This document shows positions 15,758 to 25,580 of a stretch of 64,000 nt of DNA, piece by piece. The notes under the pieces are model-generated. The model saw only the letters and a list, made by a program, of their open reading frames with translations, did not search any database and was not told the DNA's origin. Source of the DNA: Salipiger mangrovisoli (lineage in GTDB: Bacteria; Pseudomonadota; Alphaproteobacteria; Rhodobacterales; Rhodobacteraceae); NCBI RefSeq assembly GCF_015223355.1, contig NZ_JADFFK010000024.1, positions 1 through 64,000 of the forward strand. Reading direction: 5' to 3'. The first letter of the stretch is position 1. Each line of letters begins with the position of its first letter. The position numbers and the translations under genes are program-made.

Positions 15758-17263
15758 ATGCGGGTCACTGCTGCCATCCATCGGGCGTTTGAAATCGCAA
15801 AGATCGACGACAGGCTGTATGCCGCGTTCATCGAGCACATGGGCCGGGCGATCTATTCCGGCATCTACGAGCCGGGCCACCCGCAGGCGGACGGAGACGG
15901 TTTCCGCCGCGACGTCGCGCAGATGGTGCGGGATCTGAAGATCCCGGCAATCCGCTATCCGGGCGGCAATTTCGTCTCGGCCTACAACTGGGAAGACGGG
16001 ATCGGGCCGAAGGAGGATCGGCCGGTGCGGCTCGACCTCGCCTGGCGCAGCAAGGAGAGCAACCAGGTCGGCATCAACGAGTTCGCCATCTGGGCACAGG
16101 ACCTTGGCATCGACATGATGCTGGCGGTGAACCTCGGCTCGCGCGGCATTTCCGATGCGCGCAACTTCATGGAATACGTCAACCACCCCTCGGGCAGCTA
16201 CTGGTCCGACCTGCGCCGCAGTCACGGGGTGGAGCAGCCCTACAACGTGAAAATGTGGTGCCTCGGCAACGAGATGGACGGCCCCTGGCAGATCGGCCAC
16301 AAGGAGGCCAAGGAATACGGCCGCCTTGCCGACGAGACCGCCAAGGCGCTGCGCCAGCTCACGCCGGGTGCCGAGATGGTGGTCTGCGGCTCGTCCAACG
16401 ACGAGATGCCGACCTATCCCGACTGGGAGCGCGGCGTGCTGGAGGAATGCTACCAGAACGTCGACTACATCTCGCTGCACAAGTATTTCGGCAATTCCAG
16501 CCACGACACGCTGAATTTCTTCGGCAAGGTCGAGGAGACCGGCCGCTACATCCAGGCCATCGCCGGGGTGATCGACTTCGTGAAGGCCAAGAAGCGGGCG
16601 AAGAACGACGTCTACATCTGCTTCGACGAATGGAACGTCTGGTACCACAAGCGCGAGCAGGACTCGAAGAACTGGAAGAGCTGGGACTGGCCCGAGGCCC
16701 CTGCCCTGCTCGAGGAAGACTACAACTTCGAGGACGCGCTCTTCGTCGCCTGCCTGCTCAACGAGTTCATCCGGCGCTCGGACCGGGTGAAGATCGCCTG
16801 CATCGCGCAGCTGGTGAACGTCATCGCGCCGATCCGCGCCGAGAAGGACGGCCCGGCCTGGCGGCAGTCGATCTACTGGCCCTATCAGCTTGCCTCGCTC
16901 TACGGGCGCGGCACGGCGCTGCGGGTCTCGGTGGACGGGCCGACCTACGACTGCGCGGTCGCCGATGACGTGCAATATCTCGACGTCGCGGCGACCCATG
17001 ACACGGCGGGCGGCACGGTGACGCTGTTCATCGTCAACCGCCACCTGACCGAAGCCGCCGACCTGCGGCTGGCGCTGACCGGCTTCGAGGGGGCCTCGGT
17101 TCTGGACCACCAGGTGATGGAGGGCCACGACCTGCGCGCCACCAACGGGCCGGGCCGCGAGGCCATCGTGCCGGCGCAGGGCAGCGGGCTCGCGGTCGAG
17201 GACGGCACGCTGGGCGGCTCGGTCGCGCCGCTGTCCTACCATGTCGTCCGGCTCAAGGTGTAA
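15758..17263 (+). CDS. GH51 alpha-L-arabinofuranosidase (intracellular)
   Basis: 501 residues of glycoside hydrolase family 51: an (alpha/beta)8 barrel with the acid/base E172 in CLGNEMDG and nucleophile E291 in CFDEWNVW, followed by a C-terminal beta-sandwich ending in APLSYHVVRLKV. The enzyme removes terminal alpha-L-arabinofuranosyl units. No signal peptide is visible, so it acts in the cytoplasm on imported oligosaccharides, which fits the sugar ABC importer encoded directly downstream. First gene of a five-gene operon. AAGGAGG lies about ten bases before the ATG. Confidence 0.9.
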   Translation: MRVTAAIHRAFEIAKIDDRLYAAFIEHMGRAIYSGIYEPGHPQADGDGFRRDVAQMVRDLKIPAIRYPGGNFVSAYNWEDGIGPKEDRPVRLDLAWRSKESNQVGINEFAIWAQDLGIDMMLAVNLGSRGISDARNFMEYVNHPSGSYWSDLRRSHGVEQPYNVKMWCLGNEMDGPWQIGHKEAKEYGRLADETAKALRQLTPGAEMVVCGSSNDEMPTYPDWERGVLEECYQNVDYISLHKYFGNSSHDTLNFFGKVEETGRYIQAIAGVIDFVKAKKRAKNDVYICFDEWNVWYHKREQDSKNWKSWDWPEAPALLEEDYNFEDALFVACLLNEFIRRSDRVKIACIAQLVNVIAPIRAEKDGPAWRQSIYWPYQLASLYGRGTALRVSVDGPTYDCAVADDVQYLDVAATHDTAGGTVTLFIVNRHLTEAADLRLALTGFEGASVLDHQVMEGHDLRATNGPGREAIVPAQGSGLAVEDGTLGGSVAPLSYHVVRLKV

Positions 17264-17266
17264 GCC

Positions 17267-18340
17267 ATGTCGGGCGTGAAGCTGACGAACGTTAAGAAGT
17301 CCTTCGGGGCGCATGACGTCATCAAGGACGTGTCGCTGGAGATCCCGAAGGGCGAGTTCGGGGTCTTCGTCGGCCCCTCGGGCTGCGGCAAGTCCACGCT
17401 GCTGCGGATGATCGCCGGGCTGGAGGAGAGCAGCGGCGGCACCATCGAGATCGGCGGGCGGGACGTCACCCATGTCGAGCCCGCCAAGCGCGGCGTCGCC
17501 ATGGTGTTCCAGTCCTACGCGCTCTACCCGCACCTGAGCGTCGCCGAGAACATGGGCTTCTCGCTGCGCCTCGCCCGCGCCCCGCGCCACGAGCGCGAGG
17601 AGAAGGTGCGCGAGGCGGCGCGGATTTTGCAGCTGACCGATCACCTCGACAAGAAGCCCTCGGCGCTCTCGGGCGGGCAGCGCCAGCGCGTCGCCATCGG
17701 CCGCGCCATCGTGCGCGAGCCCGAGGTGTTCCTGTTCGACGAGCCGCTGTCGAACCTCGACGCCGAGCTGCGGGTGCAGATGCGGCTCGAACTGACCCGG
17801 CTGCACCGGCAGATCGGCGCGACGATGATCTACGTCACCCACGACCAGGTCGAGGCGATGACCCTGGCCGACGACATCTTCGTGCTGAAGGGCGGCCACG
17901 TGATGCAGGCGGGGCGTCCGCTGCATCTCTACGACGATCCCGACAACCGCTTCGTCGCGGGGTTCATCGGCTCTCCGGCGATGAACTTCGTCGAGGCCGT
18001 GGTCACCGGCAGCGACGAGGGCACCATCACCGCAGAGGCCGAGGAGGGCCTTCTGCGCGCGGCGCTGCGCGGGCCGAAACCGGCCGAGGGCAGCCGTGTG
18101 GTGCTGGGCGTGCGCCCCGAGCACCTGGTGCCGACCGAGACCGGCGGCCTGCCGGTGACGGTCGAGGTGGCCGAGGAGCTGGGGGGCAATTCCTACCTGC
18201 ACACCCGCTCGGCCTCGGGCGCGGACATCGTCTTCGAACGGCGCGGCAGTCGCGATCGGCTCGAGGGACAGCGGCTCAATATCGGCGCCGAGCCGGACAA
18301 GGTTTTTGCCTTCACGCCCGAGGGCGTGAGGCTTCGCTAG
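17267..18340 (+). CDS. Sugar ABC importer ATP-binding protein (UgpC/MsmK type)
   Basis: 357 residues. Walker A GPSGCGKST (about 37-45), Q-loop FQSYALYPHLSV, signature LSGGQRQRVAIGRAI, Walker B EVFLFDEPLSNLDAEL and the H-loop in YVTHDQVEAMTLAD are intact. The C-terminal MOP/TOBE-like regulatory domain (about 240-357, GVRPEHLVPTETG) is that of carbohydrate importers. It starts three bases after the arabinofuranosidase stop, so the enzyme and importer are made together. Its partners are the binding protein and two permeases that follow. Confidence 0.92.
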   Translation: MSGVKLTNVKKSFGAHDVIKDVSLEIPKGEFGVFVGPSGCGKSTLLRMIAGLEESSGGTIEIGGRDVTHVEPAKRGVAMVFQSYALYPHLSVAENMGFSLRLARAPRHEREEKVREAARILQLTDHLDKKPSALSGGQRQRVAIGRAIVREPEVFLFDEPLSNLDAELRVQMRLELTRLHRQIGATMIYVTHDQVEAMTLADDIFVLKGGHVMQAGRPLHLYDDPDNRFVAGFIGSPAMNFVEAVVTGSDEGTITAEAEEGLLRAALRGPKPAEGSRVVLGVRPEHLVPTETGGLPVTVEVAEELGGNSYLHTRSASGADIVFERRGSRDRLEGQRLNIGAEPDKVFAFTPEGVRLR

Positions 18341-18408
18341 GGTCTGCTGGAGGGCGGACCGACACGGGACGGGGCGCCTTTCGCCCCACGGTCAAGGAGG
18401 AGGACCGA

Positions 18409-19695
18409 ATGAAACTGAAAACATTGGCACAGGTCTCTGCAATCGCGGCGCTTGCCGGCATCGGCATGCCCGCCTTCGCGCAGCAGACCGTCACCTGGTG
18501 GGATTTCTTCGCCGGCGGCGACGGCGTGCGCATGAAGGCGCTGATCGAGCAGTTCAACGAGGAACACCCCGACGTGCAGATCGAGGGCACCACGCTGGAA
18601 TGGGGCGTGCCCTTCTACACCAAGGTACGCACCTCCGCCGCCGTGGGCCGCGGGCCGGATCTCATGACCTACCATCTGTCGCGCATGCCGCTCGGCCTCA
18701 GCGAGGGGGTGCTGACCCCGATCACCGCGGCCGACCTGGACGCCGCGGGCCTCAGCGAGGGTGATTTCTTCGCCAGCTCGCTCGACGCGGCCAAGGGGCC
18801 GGACGGCGCGCTCTACGCGGTGCCCTTCGACATCCATTCGATCGTGCTCTACTACAACAAGTCCTACCTCGAGGGGACGCGCTTCCTCGACGCCGAGGGC
18901 AAGCTGACCGGCATCGAGAGCCTCGCCGACTTCGAGGAAGCGCTGCAGGCCGCCGCCGACAATGGCTCGGAGGCCCCGGTGACCTATGCCACCGGCGACG
19001 ATGGCGGCACCTACCGCGTGTTCTACACGCTGCTCTCGCAGCAGGGCGGCACGCTGATCTCGGACGATGGCGAGGTGCTGCCCGGCGACAGCGCCGAGAA
19101 GGCGGTCAAGGCGCTCGAGATCATGACCAACTGGCACGACAAGGGCTGGCAGCCCGAGCAGGCGCTCTACGAGGCCTCGGTCGCGCTCTTCACCTCGGGC
19201 AAGTCGGCGTTCCAGCTCAACGGCGTCTGGGAAGTCCCGACGATGAAGGACCTCGAGAAGAACGGCAACCTCGGCTTCGAATGGGGCGCGGTGGAGATCC
19301 CCAAGCTGATGGACACCCAGACCACCTGGGCCGACAGCCACGCCTGGGCGATCCCCGTGCAGGGCGACACGGAGATGGATCCCGCCAAGCGCGAGGCGGT
19401 CATGCAGGTGATCGGCTGGATGGAGAAACACGCGATCCAATGGGCCGACGCGGGCCACATCCCGGCCTACAAGCCGGTGGCCGAGAGCGAGGAGTTCAAG
19501 ACCATGGAGCCGAACGCGACCTACTCGTCGCTGGCCGATGGCGCGACCTACGATCCGCGCAGCGAGGTCGCCGGCGTGGCCTCGCCCGCCTATGACGCGG
19601 CGCAGAACATCATCTCGCCCGCGATGCACGGCTACCTGTCGCCCGCCGATGCGATCGAGCAGGTGAAATCCGAGCTGGAAAGCAAGATGAACTGA
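18409..19695 (+). CDS. Sugar ABC transporter substrate-binding protein
   Basis: 428 residues with a clear signal peptide (MKLKTLAQVSAIAALAGIGM, cleaved near PAFA-QQ). The mature part is an extracellular solute-binding protein family 1 fold (VTWWDFFAGGDGVRMKALIE, ALYAVPFDIHSIVLYYNKSY). With an intracellular arabinofuranosidase in the same operon, arabino-oligosaccharides are the most likely ligand, but this is inference. A GGAGGAGG ribosome site precedes the start. A strong hairpin follows, as often seen after binding-protein genes whose mRNA is kept more abundant. Confidence 0.9.
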   Translation: MKLKTLAQVSAIAALAGIGMPAFAQQTVTWWDFFAGGDGVRMKALIEQFNEEHPDVQIEGTTLEWGVPFYTKVRTSAAVGRGPDLMTYHLSRMPLGLSEGVLTPITAADLDAAGLSEGDFFASSLDAAKGPDGALYAVPFDIHSIVLYYNKSYLEGTRFLDAEGKLTGIESLADFEEALQAAADNGSEAPVTYATGDDGGTYRVFYTLLSQQGGTLISDDGEVLPGDSAEKAVKALEIMTNWHDKGWQPEQALYEASVALFTSGKSAFQLNGVWEVPTMKDLEKNGNLGFEWGAVEIPKLMDTQTTWADSHAWAIPVQGDTEMDPAKREAVMQVIGWMEKHAIQWADAGHIPAYKPVAESEEFKTMEPNATYSSLADGATYDPRSEVAGVASPAYDAAQNIISPAMHGYLSPADAIEQVKSELESKMN

Positions 19696-19713
19696 GGCGC
19701 GACCCGCGTCCAC

Positions 19714-19743
19714 GCCCCCGCGCGTCGTCGCGCGCGCGGGGGC
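19714..19743 (+). other. Intercistronic hairpin after the binding-protein gene
   Basis: GCCCCCGCGCG (19714-19724) pairs perfectly with CGCGCGGGGGC (19733-19743). It has no U-tract and lies between the binding protein and the first permease, so it probably protects the upstream mRNA from 3' decay, giving excess binding protein over membrane components. Confidence 0.65.
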
Positions 19744-19774
19744 AGAATACCCCCCTGGGAGGAGAATTGACGAC

Positions 19775-20662
19775 ATGGCCATGATCCGGAACCGGTCACG
19801 GCACAGGCTGGTGGCCTATTCGCTGATCCTGCCCTTCGTGGCGATCTTCGCGCTGGTCTTCGCCTACCCGGTGATCGAGGTGGTCCGCATGAGCTTCACC
19901 GACGCGCCGCTGATCGGCGGCGGCGACTGGGTGGGCTTTGACAACTACGCGCGGCTGCTGTCCGACAAGCTGTTCTACAAGTCGCTGGTGAACAACGGCT
20001 ATTTCGTTCTGCTGACGGTGATCCCGACAACGGTGATCGCACTGGTCATCGCGCTGGCGGTGAACCGGCTGTCGGGGCGGATGCAGGCGCTGGCGCTGGT
20101 GCTCTTCTTCATGCCCTACGTGCTGCCGGTCTCGGTGGTGACGCAGATCTGGGCCTGGATGCTCGACTTCCAGTTCGGCATCCTGCAACCGGTCATAGAA
20201 TTCTTCACCGGCAAGCCGGTGCCCGTCTTCAAGAACCCCTTCTGGGTGATGCCCGCCGTGGCGGTGGTGACGATCTGGTGGACCAACGGCTTCAACGTGC
20301 TGCTGTTCCTCGCCGGTCTGCGCAACATCCCCGAAGAGCTCTACGAGGCCGCCAAGCTCGATGGCGCGACGCGCAGGCAGCTGTTCCTGCGGGTGACATG
20401 GCCGCTGCTGTGGCCGGTGACCGCGCTGGTGCTGACGCTGCAACTGATCCTGCAACTGAAGATCTTCGACCAGGTCTACCTGCTGTCCGAGGGCGGGCCG
20501 TTCAACTCCAGCTACGTGCTGCTGCTGATGGTCTACCGCGAGGCCTTCCAGCTCAACCACGGCGGCTATGCCGCGGCGATCTCGCTGGTGCTGTTCCTGA
20601 TCATCGTGGTGATCTCGGTGCTGCAATTCCAGATCCTGCGCATCGGGGGGAAAGACAAATGA
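19775..20662 (+). CDS. Sugar ABC transporter permease (MalF/UgpA type)
   Basis: 295 residues with six predicted membrane helices. The EAA loop that docks on the ATPase is visible: EELYEAAKLDGATRRQLFLR followed by VTWPLLWP. It forms the transmembrane channel with the next protein. GGGAGGAGAA precedes the ATG, and the stop overlaps the next start (ATGA). Confidence 0.9.
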   Translation: MAMIRNRSRHRLVAYSLILPFVAIFALVFAYPVIEVVRMSFTDAPLIGGGDWVGFDNYARLLSDKLFYKSLVNNGYFVLLTVIPTTVIALVIALAVNRLSGRMQALALVLFFMPYVLPVSVVTQIWAWMLDFQFGILQPVIEFFTGKPVPVFKNPFWVMPAVAVVTIWWTNGFNVLLFLAGLRNIPEELYEAAKLDGATRRQLFLRVTWPLLWPVTALVLTLQLILQLKIFDQVYLLSEGGPFNSSYVLLLMVYREAFQLNHGGYAAAISLVLFLIIVVISVLQFQILRIGGKDK

Positions 20663-21489
20663 CCCGGCAGAGACGTTTCGAGAACCTCGCGCTCACCGCG
20701 ATCACGCTGCTTGCCGGGCTGATCTGGATCTTCCCGCTCTACTGGGCCTTCGTCACCTCGATCCGCTCGGAAAACCGGGTGGTCTCGGAGGCGGCGGGGC
20801 TGCTGCCGGACGAATTCAACCTGTCGTCCTATGTCGATGCGCTGTTCAACACCTCGCTGATCGACTGGTACATCAACTCGATCGGCACCTCGGTGATCAT
20901 CACCGCGGTGGTGCTGCTGACCGGCATGATGTGCGCCTATGCGCTCAGCCAGATGGAATTCCCCGGCCGCCGGCTGCTCTACGGCATCGTGCTGGCCAGC
21001 TTCATGGTGCCGGCGCAGGCGCTGGTGGTGCCGCAATTCGTGCTGATGAACGATCTCGACCTGATCAACCGCTGGGGCGGGATCATCCTGCCGCAGCTGG
21101 TCGTGCCGGTGGTGATCATCGTCTACAAGCAGTTCTTCGACGCGGTGCCGAAGGAGATGAAGGAGGCCGTGGTGCTGGATGGCGGCGGCGACTACACGCT
21201 GCTCTTCAAGGTCTACCTGCCGCTCAACTGGGGCATCACCACGGCGCTTGGCATCATCACCTTCATCATGAGCTGGAATGCCTTCCTCTGGCCGTTCCTG
21301 GTGATCACCACCGAGGACATGATGACCATTCCCGTCGGCATCACCCAGGTGAACGACGCCTTCGGCGTGGCCTACGCGCGGATCATGTCGGTGGCGCTGC
21401 TGGCCGCCGCCCCGGTGGTCATCGCCTACCTGATCTTCCAGAAGCGGGTGACCGAGGCGGTGATGATCTCGTCGGGCGTCAAGGGCTGA
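20659..21489 (+). CDS. Sugar ABC transporter permease (MalG/UgpE type)
   Basis: 276 residues, six predicted helices, starting MTRQRRFENLALTAITLLAG. EAA loop: KEMKEAVVLDGGGDYTLLFK then VYLPLNWG. The ATG at 20659 overlaps the preceding stop by four bases, so the two channel subunits are translationally coupled. It is the last gene of the operon and is followed by a rho-independent terminator. Confidence 0.9.
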   Translation: MTRQRRFENLALTAITLLAGLIWIFPLYWAFVTSIRSENRVVSEAAGLLPDEFNLSSYVDALFNTSLIDWYINSIGTSVIITAVVLLTGMMCAYALSQMEFPGRRLLYGIVLASFMVPAQALVVPQFVLMNDLDLINRWGGIILPQLVVPVVIIVYKQFFDAVPKEMKEAVVLDGGGDYTLLFKVYLPLNWGITTALGIITFIMSWNAFLWPFLVITTEDMMTIPVGITQVNDAFGVAYARIMSVALLAAAPVVIAYLIFQKRVTEAVMISSGVKG

Positions 21490-21526
21490 CCCTTCCGATC
21501 CTCCCGGGAACCCTGGTCCCGGACCT

Positions 21527-21558
21527 GGCCCCCGCCGCGATCGGTGGGGGCCTTTTTT
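21527..21558 (+). terminator. Rho-independent terminator of the arabinofuranosidase-ABC operon
   Basis: GGCCCCC (21527-21533) pairs with GGGGGCC (21546-21552), with an inner CCG/CGG extension, followed by six T residues (21553-21558). It marks the end of the five-gene operon. Confidence 0.8.
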
Positions 21559-21602
21559 GCGCGGCGTGGCCGCCGTGCCTTGCGGGCGCAGAAAGGTGGT
21601 GC

Positions 21603-22286
21603 CTAGCTGTTCTGGGCCTCTGGCCGGGCGGGCGACCGCGCGGCCTGCCAGGCTCCGCGCCAGTAGTCGGCAAGCGCGCACGACAGGTCGCGGCCGAAAT
21701 CCACCCGCGCGAAGGGCTGCCCCGCGAAACCGGGAAAGGCCCGCACCGCCTCGGGCAGGTCGGAGAGCTGCCATAGGCCGCGGGTCATCGCATAGGTGCG
21801 GAACAGCAGGGTCAGCCCCTCGCCCGAGCGCAGATCCAGCGCCGCCTCCATGGCCCGGCCCGCCTCTTCGAGCGCGCCGGAGAACCGCAGCTTGAAATCG
21901 GCCAGCGCCGCGTCCGAAAGCGCCGGTTCGAGCATGGCATAGCCCATGGAGTCGAGCCGCATCAGCGCCGGATGGTCAAGGATATGCGCGACATAGACCT
22001 CGATGAACCCCGCCAGCCTCTGCTCGGGCGTGCCCGTGGCGCTGGCGAAATAGCCGCTGATCAGCCCGATGAAATCGCGCCAGTCGCGTACCAGCAGCGA
22101 GGCGAAGATCTGCTCCTTGCTGTCGAAGTAGAGGTAGACCGTGCCCTTCGCCAAGCCCGAACGGGCGGCCACGGCGGCGACGGTGGGCAGGCGGCGGGTG
22201 TCCTCGAGAAACAGCGCCAGCGCGGCCTCGAGAATGACATCCCGGCGCGCTTCCTTGTCTTCCGCGGCGGTTGCATATTGCACCAT
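21603..22286 (-). CDS. TetR/AcrR-family transcriptional regulator
   Basis: 227 residues. The N-terminal helix-turn-helix reads VAAVAARSGLAKGTVYLYFD followed by SKEQIFASLL; the C-terminal ligand domain resembles TetR C-terminal families with no recognisable ligand. Start ATG 22286 is favoured because AGGAGG lies eight bases upstream; an earlier in-frame start is poorer. It lies 97 bases downstream of the Crp/Fnr-like gene on the same strand. Its target is unknown. Neither it nor the Crp-like gene shares a visible operator with the arabinofuranosidase operon. Confidence 0.85.
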   Translation of the reverse strand: MVQYATAAEDKEARRDVILEAALALFLEDTRRLPTVAAVAARSGLAKGTVYLYFDSKEQIFASLLVRDWRDFIGLISGYFASATGTPEQRLAGFIEVYVAHILDHPALMRLDSMGYAMLEPALSDAALADFKLRFSGALEEAGRAMEAALDLRSGEGLTLLFRTYAMTRGLWQLSDLPEAVRAFPGFAGQPFARVDFGRDLSCALADYWRGAWQAARSPARPEAQNS

Positions 22287-22383
22287 GTCTTCGGCCTCCT
22301 GCTCGTCCGGGCCTCGCGGCACGCGACCTCCCTAATCTGACCGCGGGTCACTTTCAACAGGGCCGACTCCGCCTGTCGCAAGG

Positions 22384-23082
22384 TCAGCCGGTGCCGCGCC
22401 GAAGGTCCTCTTCCATCACGCGCGCCAGGTGCACCGGGTTGAAACTGATCACGCCGGAGCCCTCGCGCCGGATCAGCCCGCCACGTTCGAGCGTCCGGAA
22501 CACCGGGCCGATGCTGTTGCGCGACAGGCCGGCCATCTCGCCAAGCTCCTGCTGGGTGCAGGGGATCGAGATCTGCGCATCATAGGGCATCTCGGGACCG
22601 GCGAGCCGCACCAGCGTGCTGATGATCTTGGTCCGCGCGTCGCCCTTCAGAAGCGCGGCGGCATACATCAGCGCATTGTCCAGGTGCAGCACGGTGAGCT
22701 GCCCAAGCGCGCGCCACAGGTCGGGGAAGACGCTCTCGAGCTCCGTGAGCCGCTGGAGCGCGACATAGCAGACGGTCAGCCCGGTCCGGGCGCGGACCTC
22801 GACGCGGCGCGGCGAGCCGGTGACCGCGGCCGCCTCGCCGACCCACCAGCCGGGCCGCGCGATATGGCCGAGCACCGGCGGCTGATAGCCCGATGCGGCC
22901 AGCACGTCGGCGAAGCCCTCGGCGATGCCGTAGACCCCGCCGGGCGGATCCCCCAGAGAGTACAGCCGATCACCCCGCGGGACCGCGCGAAACTCGGCGA
23001 CATCGAGCCAGGCACGCCGGAACGGGGCCGGCTGCGTCGCCAACCAGCCGCGCCGGTGAAAAATATCCTCAGGCTCGCCCAT
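22384..23082 (-). CDS. Crp/Fnr-family transcriptional regulator
   Basis: 232 residues. An N-terminal cyclic-nucleotide-binding-like beta-roll (about 30-130; GDRLYSLGDPPGGVYGIAEG) is followed by a C-terminal winged helix with PCTQQELGEMAGLSRNSIGP. There is no Fnr-type four-cysteine cluster at the N-terminus and no canonical cAMP phosphate-binding RxS motif, so the effector is unclear. Start ATG 23082 follows GGAAGG; a TTG ten codons earlier is also open. It is divergent from the arylsulfatase gene across a 164-base gap and may control it. Confidence 0.85.
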   Translation of the reverse strand: MGEPEDIFHRRGWLATQPAPFRRAWLDVAEFRAVPRGDRLYSLGDPPGGVYGIAEGFADVLAASGYQPPVLGHIARPGWWVGEAAAVTGSPRRVEVRARTGLTVCYVALQRLTELESVFPDLWRALGQLTVLHLDNALMYAAALLKGDARTKIISTLVRLAGPEMPYDAQISIPCTQQELGEMAGLSRNSIGPVFRTLERGGLIRREGSGVISFNPVHLARVMEEDLRRGTG

Positions 23083-23246
23083 GGTGCTGAAAAACCTTCC
23101 AAAAATGCCCAATTCTGTGCATCGTAACCGTGCCGACCATGCTAATCAATCGGGGCGACGCGGACAGTTGGCCGGTCGCGAATTTTAAGGACCAATTTTT
23201 GACCGAGCCAGCGCCCGGCGCAGGCATTGAGAGCAAAGGTGCTGAC

Positions 23247-25580
23247 ATGAAACGATATTTCATTGCCGTGGCCGTGATGAGCCTTGCTGCGCCGGGCCAT
23301 GCGCAGGATTGGCCAGACCGCAGCAAGCTACCGGTGCCGCTGGCACCCTTCGAAGGCACCATCGGCGAGACCTACGAGGACTCCGAGGCCGACTGGCAGG
23401 AGCCGGTCGCCGCGCCCGAGGGGGCGCCCAATGTCATCGTCATCCTGCTCGACGACGTGGGCTTCGGCCAGACCTCGACCTTCGGCGGGCTGATCCCGAC
23501 CCCGGCGCTCGACCAGCTCGCCGCCGAGGGGCTGCGCTACACGCGCTTCCACACCACCGCCATCTGCGGCCCGTCGCGCGCCGCGCTGCTCACCGGGCGC
23601 AACCACCACAGCACCGGAAACGGCTTCCTGATGGAATGGGCGACGGGCTTTCCCAGCTATTCGACCATGCTGCCGAAGGAGACCGCGACCATCGCCGAGA
23701 TCCTCAAGGACAACGGCTATGCCACCTGGTGGTTCGGCAAGAACCACAACACGCCCGACTGGGAGCAGACCGTCACCGGCCCCTTCGACCGCTGGCCCAC
23801 GGGCATGGGCTTTGACTATTTCTACGGCTTCAACTCGGGCGAGACGCACCAGTACTACCCTGTGCTCTTCGAGAACACCGTCCCGGTCGAGCCCGACAAG
23901 ACGCCCGAAGAGGGCTACCACCTGATGACCGACATGACCGACCGCGCCATCGCGCGGATGAAATTCGCCAAGTCGGTCGCGCCGGGCAAACCCTTCTTCA
24001 TGTATTTCGCCCCCGGCGCCATGCACGCGCCGCACCATGTCACCGCCGAGTGGCGCCAGCAGTTCGACGGCGCCTTCGACATGGGCTGGGAGGAATACCG
24101 CACCCAGGTCTTCGCCAAGCAGCAGGAGATGGGTCTTCTTCCCGAGGGCACCGAGCTGACCCCGCGCCCCGAGTGGGTGCCCGCCTGGGACACGCTCAGC
24201 GACGTGCAGAAGGAGGTCTACGACGACCTCATGGAGAATTTCGCCGGCTACTTCGCCTTCACCGACCACGAGGTCGGGCGGCTGCTCGACGCGGTGAAGG
24301 AGCTGCCCGACGCCGAGAATACCATGGTGGTCTATATCGTCGGCGACAACGGCGCCTCGTCCGAGGGCGGGCCGGACGGCACGCTCAACGAGATCATGAA
24401 CCTCAACGGCATCCCCTCGGACCTCGAGGACATCAAGGCCAATATCGACAAGCTGGGCGGGCCGGAGTCCGAGCCGCATTACCCGGTCGGCTGGGCCTGG
24501 GCCGGGAACACGCCGTTCCAATGGGTCAAGCAGGTGGCCTCGCACCTCGGCGGCACGCGCAACCCGATGGTGATCAGCTGGCCGGCGAAGATCCAGCATG
24601 ACGACGCGCCGCGCACCGCCTTCCTGCACCTCGTCGACGTGGTGCCGACCATCCTCGAGGCGGCGCATATCCCCATGCCCGACAGCGTCAACGGCATCGA
24701 CCAGAAGCCGCTCGAGGGCGAGAGCTTCCTTGCCAGCTTCACCGACCCCGAGTTCAAGGGCCGCACCCAGCAGTATTTCGAGGTCTTCTCGAACCGCTCG
24801 ATGTACGCCGACGGCTGGAAGGCCAACGCCCAGCACACCTTCCCCTGGCGGTAGGACTTCGCGCCGGGCAACTGGGACCAGGACAAGTGGGAGCTCTACA
24901 ACCTCGACGAGGACTTCTCGGAGGCCAACGACCTTGCCGCCGAGAACCCCGAGAAGCTGGAAGAGCTGAAGGCCATGCTCGACGAGGCCTTCGAGAAATA
25001 CGGCGTGCTGCCGCTGGATGACCGGGGCGCGGGGCGGCTCGCCATCGCCAAGCCGCCGGTGCCGGGGGCGGTCGAGGGCACAAAGATCTTCACCTACTAC
25101 GAGGGCGCGATCCGCATCGCCGAGCCCGCCGCACCGCCGATGAAGAACCGCTCGTGGACGCTGACCGCCAAGGTCGAGACCGAGGGCGCGGCAACCGAGG
25201 GGGTGATCATGGGCTTCGGCGGCGTCGCCGCGGGCATGGCGCTCTACGTCGAGGGCGGGGTGCCGATCTTCGATTACAACCTCTTCGAGGAGCACACCGT
25301 GGTGCAGGGCAGCGAGCCGCTGCCCGAGGGCGCGGCAGAGATCACCCTCGACTTCGCCTACCAGGGCGGCGAGGGCGAGGCCGGCAAGGGCGCCGAGATC
25401 ACCCTGTCGGTGAATGGCACCGAGGTGGCGACGGGGTCCATGGAGTCCACCGTCGCGGGGCGCTTCGGCATCGACACCTTCGGCATCGGCGAGGACAGCG
25501 GCCAGCCGGTGACCGCCGCCTACAAGCCGCCCTTCAAGTTCACCGGCGCGATCGAAAGCGTGGTGGTCGAGGTGGAGTGA
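23247..25580 (+). pseudogene. Large periplasmic arylsulfatase interrupted by an in-frame amber stop
   Basis: One continuous frame of 777 codons is broken only by TAG at 24852-24854 (codon 536). Before it lie a signal peptide (cleaved near PGHAQ), the nucleotide-pyrophosphatase-like sulfatase fold with N-terminal metal ligands ([13 protein letters not shown]) and CGPSR, whose C107 is converted to formylglycine in active enzymes. After it come the conserved [17 protein letters not shown] segment and a C-terminal beta domain. The length matches the ~780-residue arylsulfatases known from mycobacteria and proteobacteria. A CAG-to-TAG change would explain the stop. Downstream codons keep normal bias and no other lesion is seen, so it is either a very recent nonsense mutation or a sequence error. 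Readthrough is possible but unsupported. No sulfatase-maturation gene is in the window. Confidence 0.85.

Noticed and set aside
23083-23246. Fnr/Crp box (TTGATN4ATCAA) between the Crp-like and sulfatase genes
   Set aside because: Only fragments such as AATCAATC occur; no symmetric site was found.
24852-24854. Pyrrolysine or programmed recoding at the amber codon
   Set aside because: Nothing in the window suggests a pyl system and such systems are not known in this group; a CAG-to-TAG change or sequence error is simpler.
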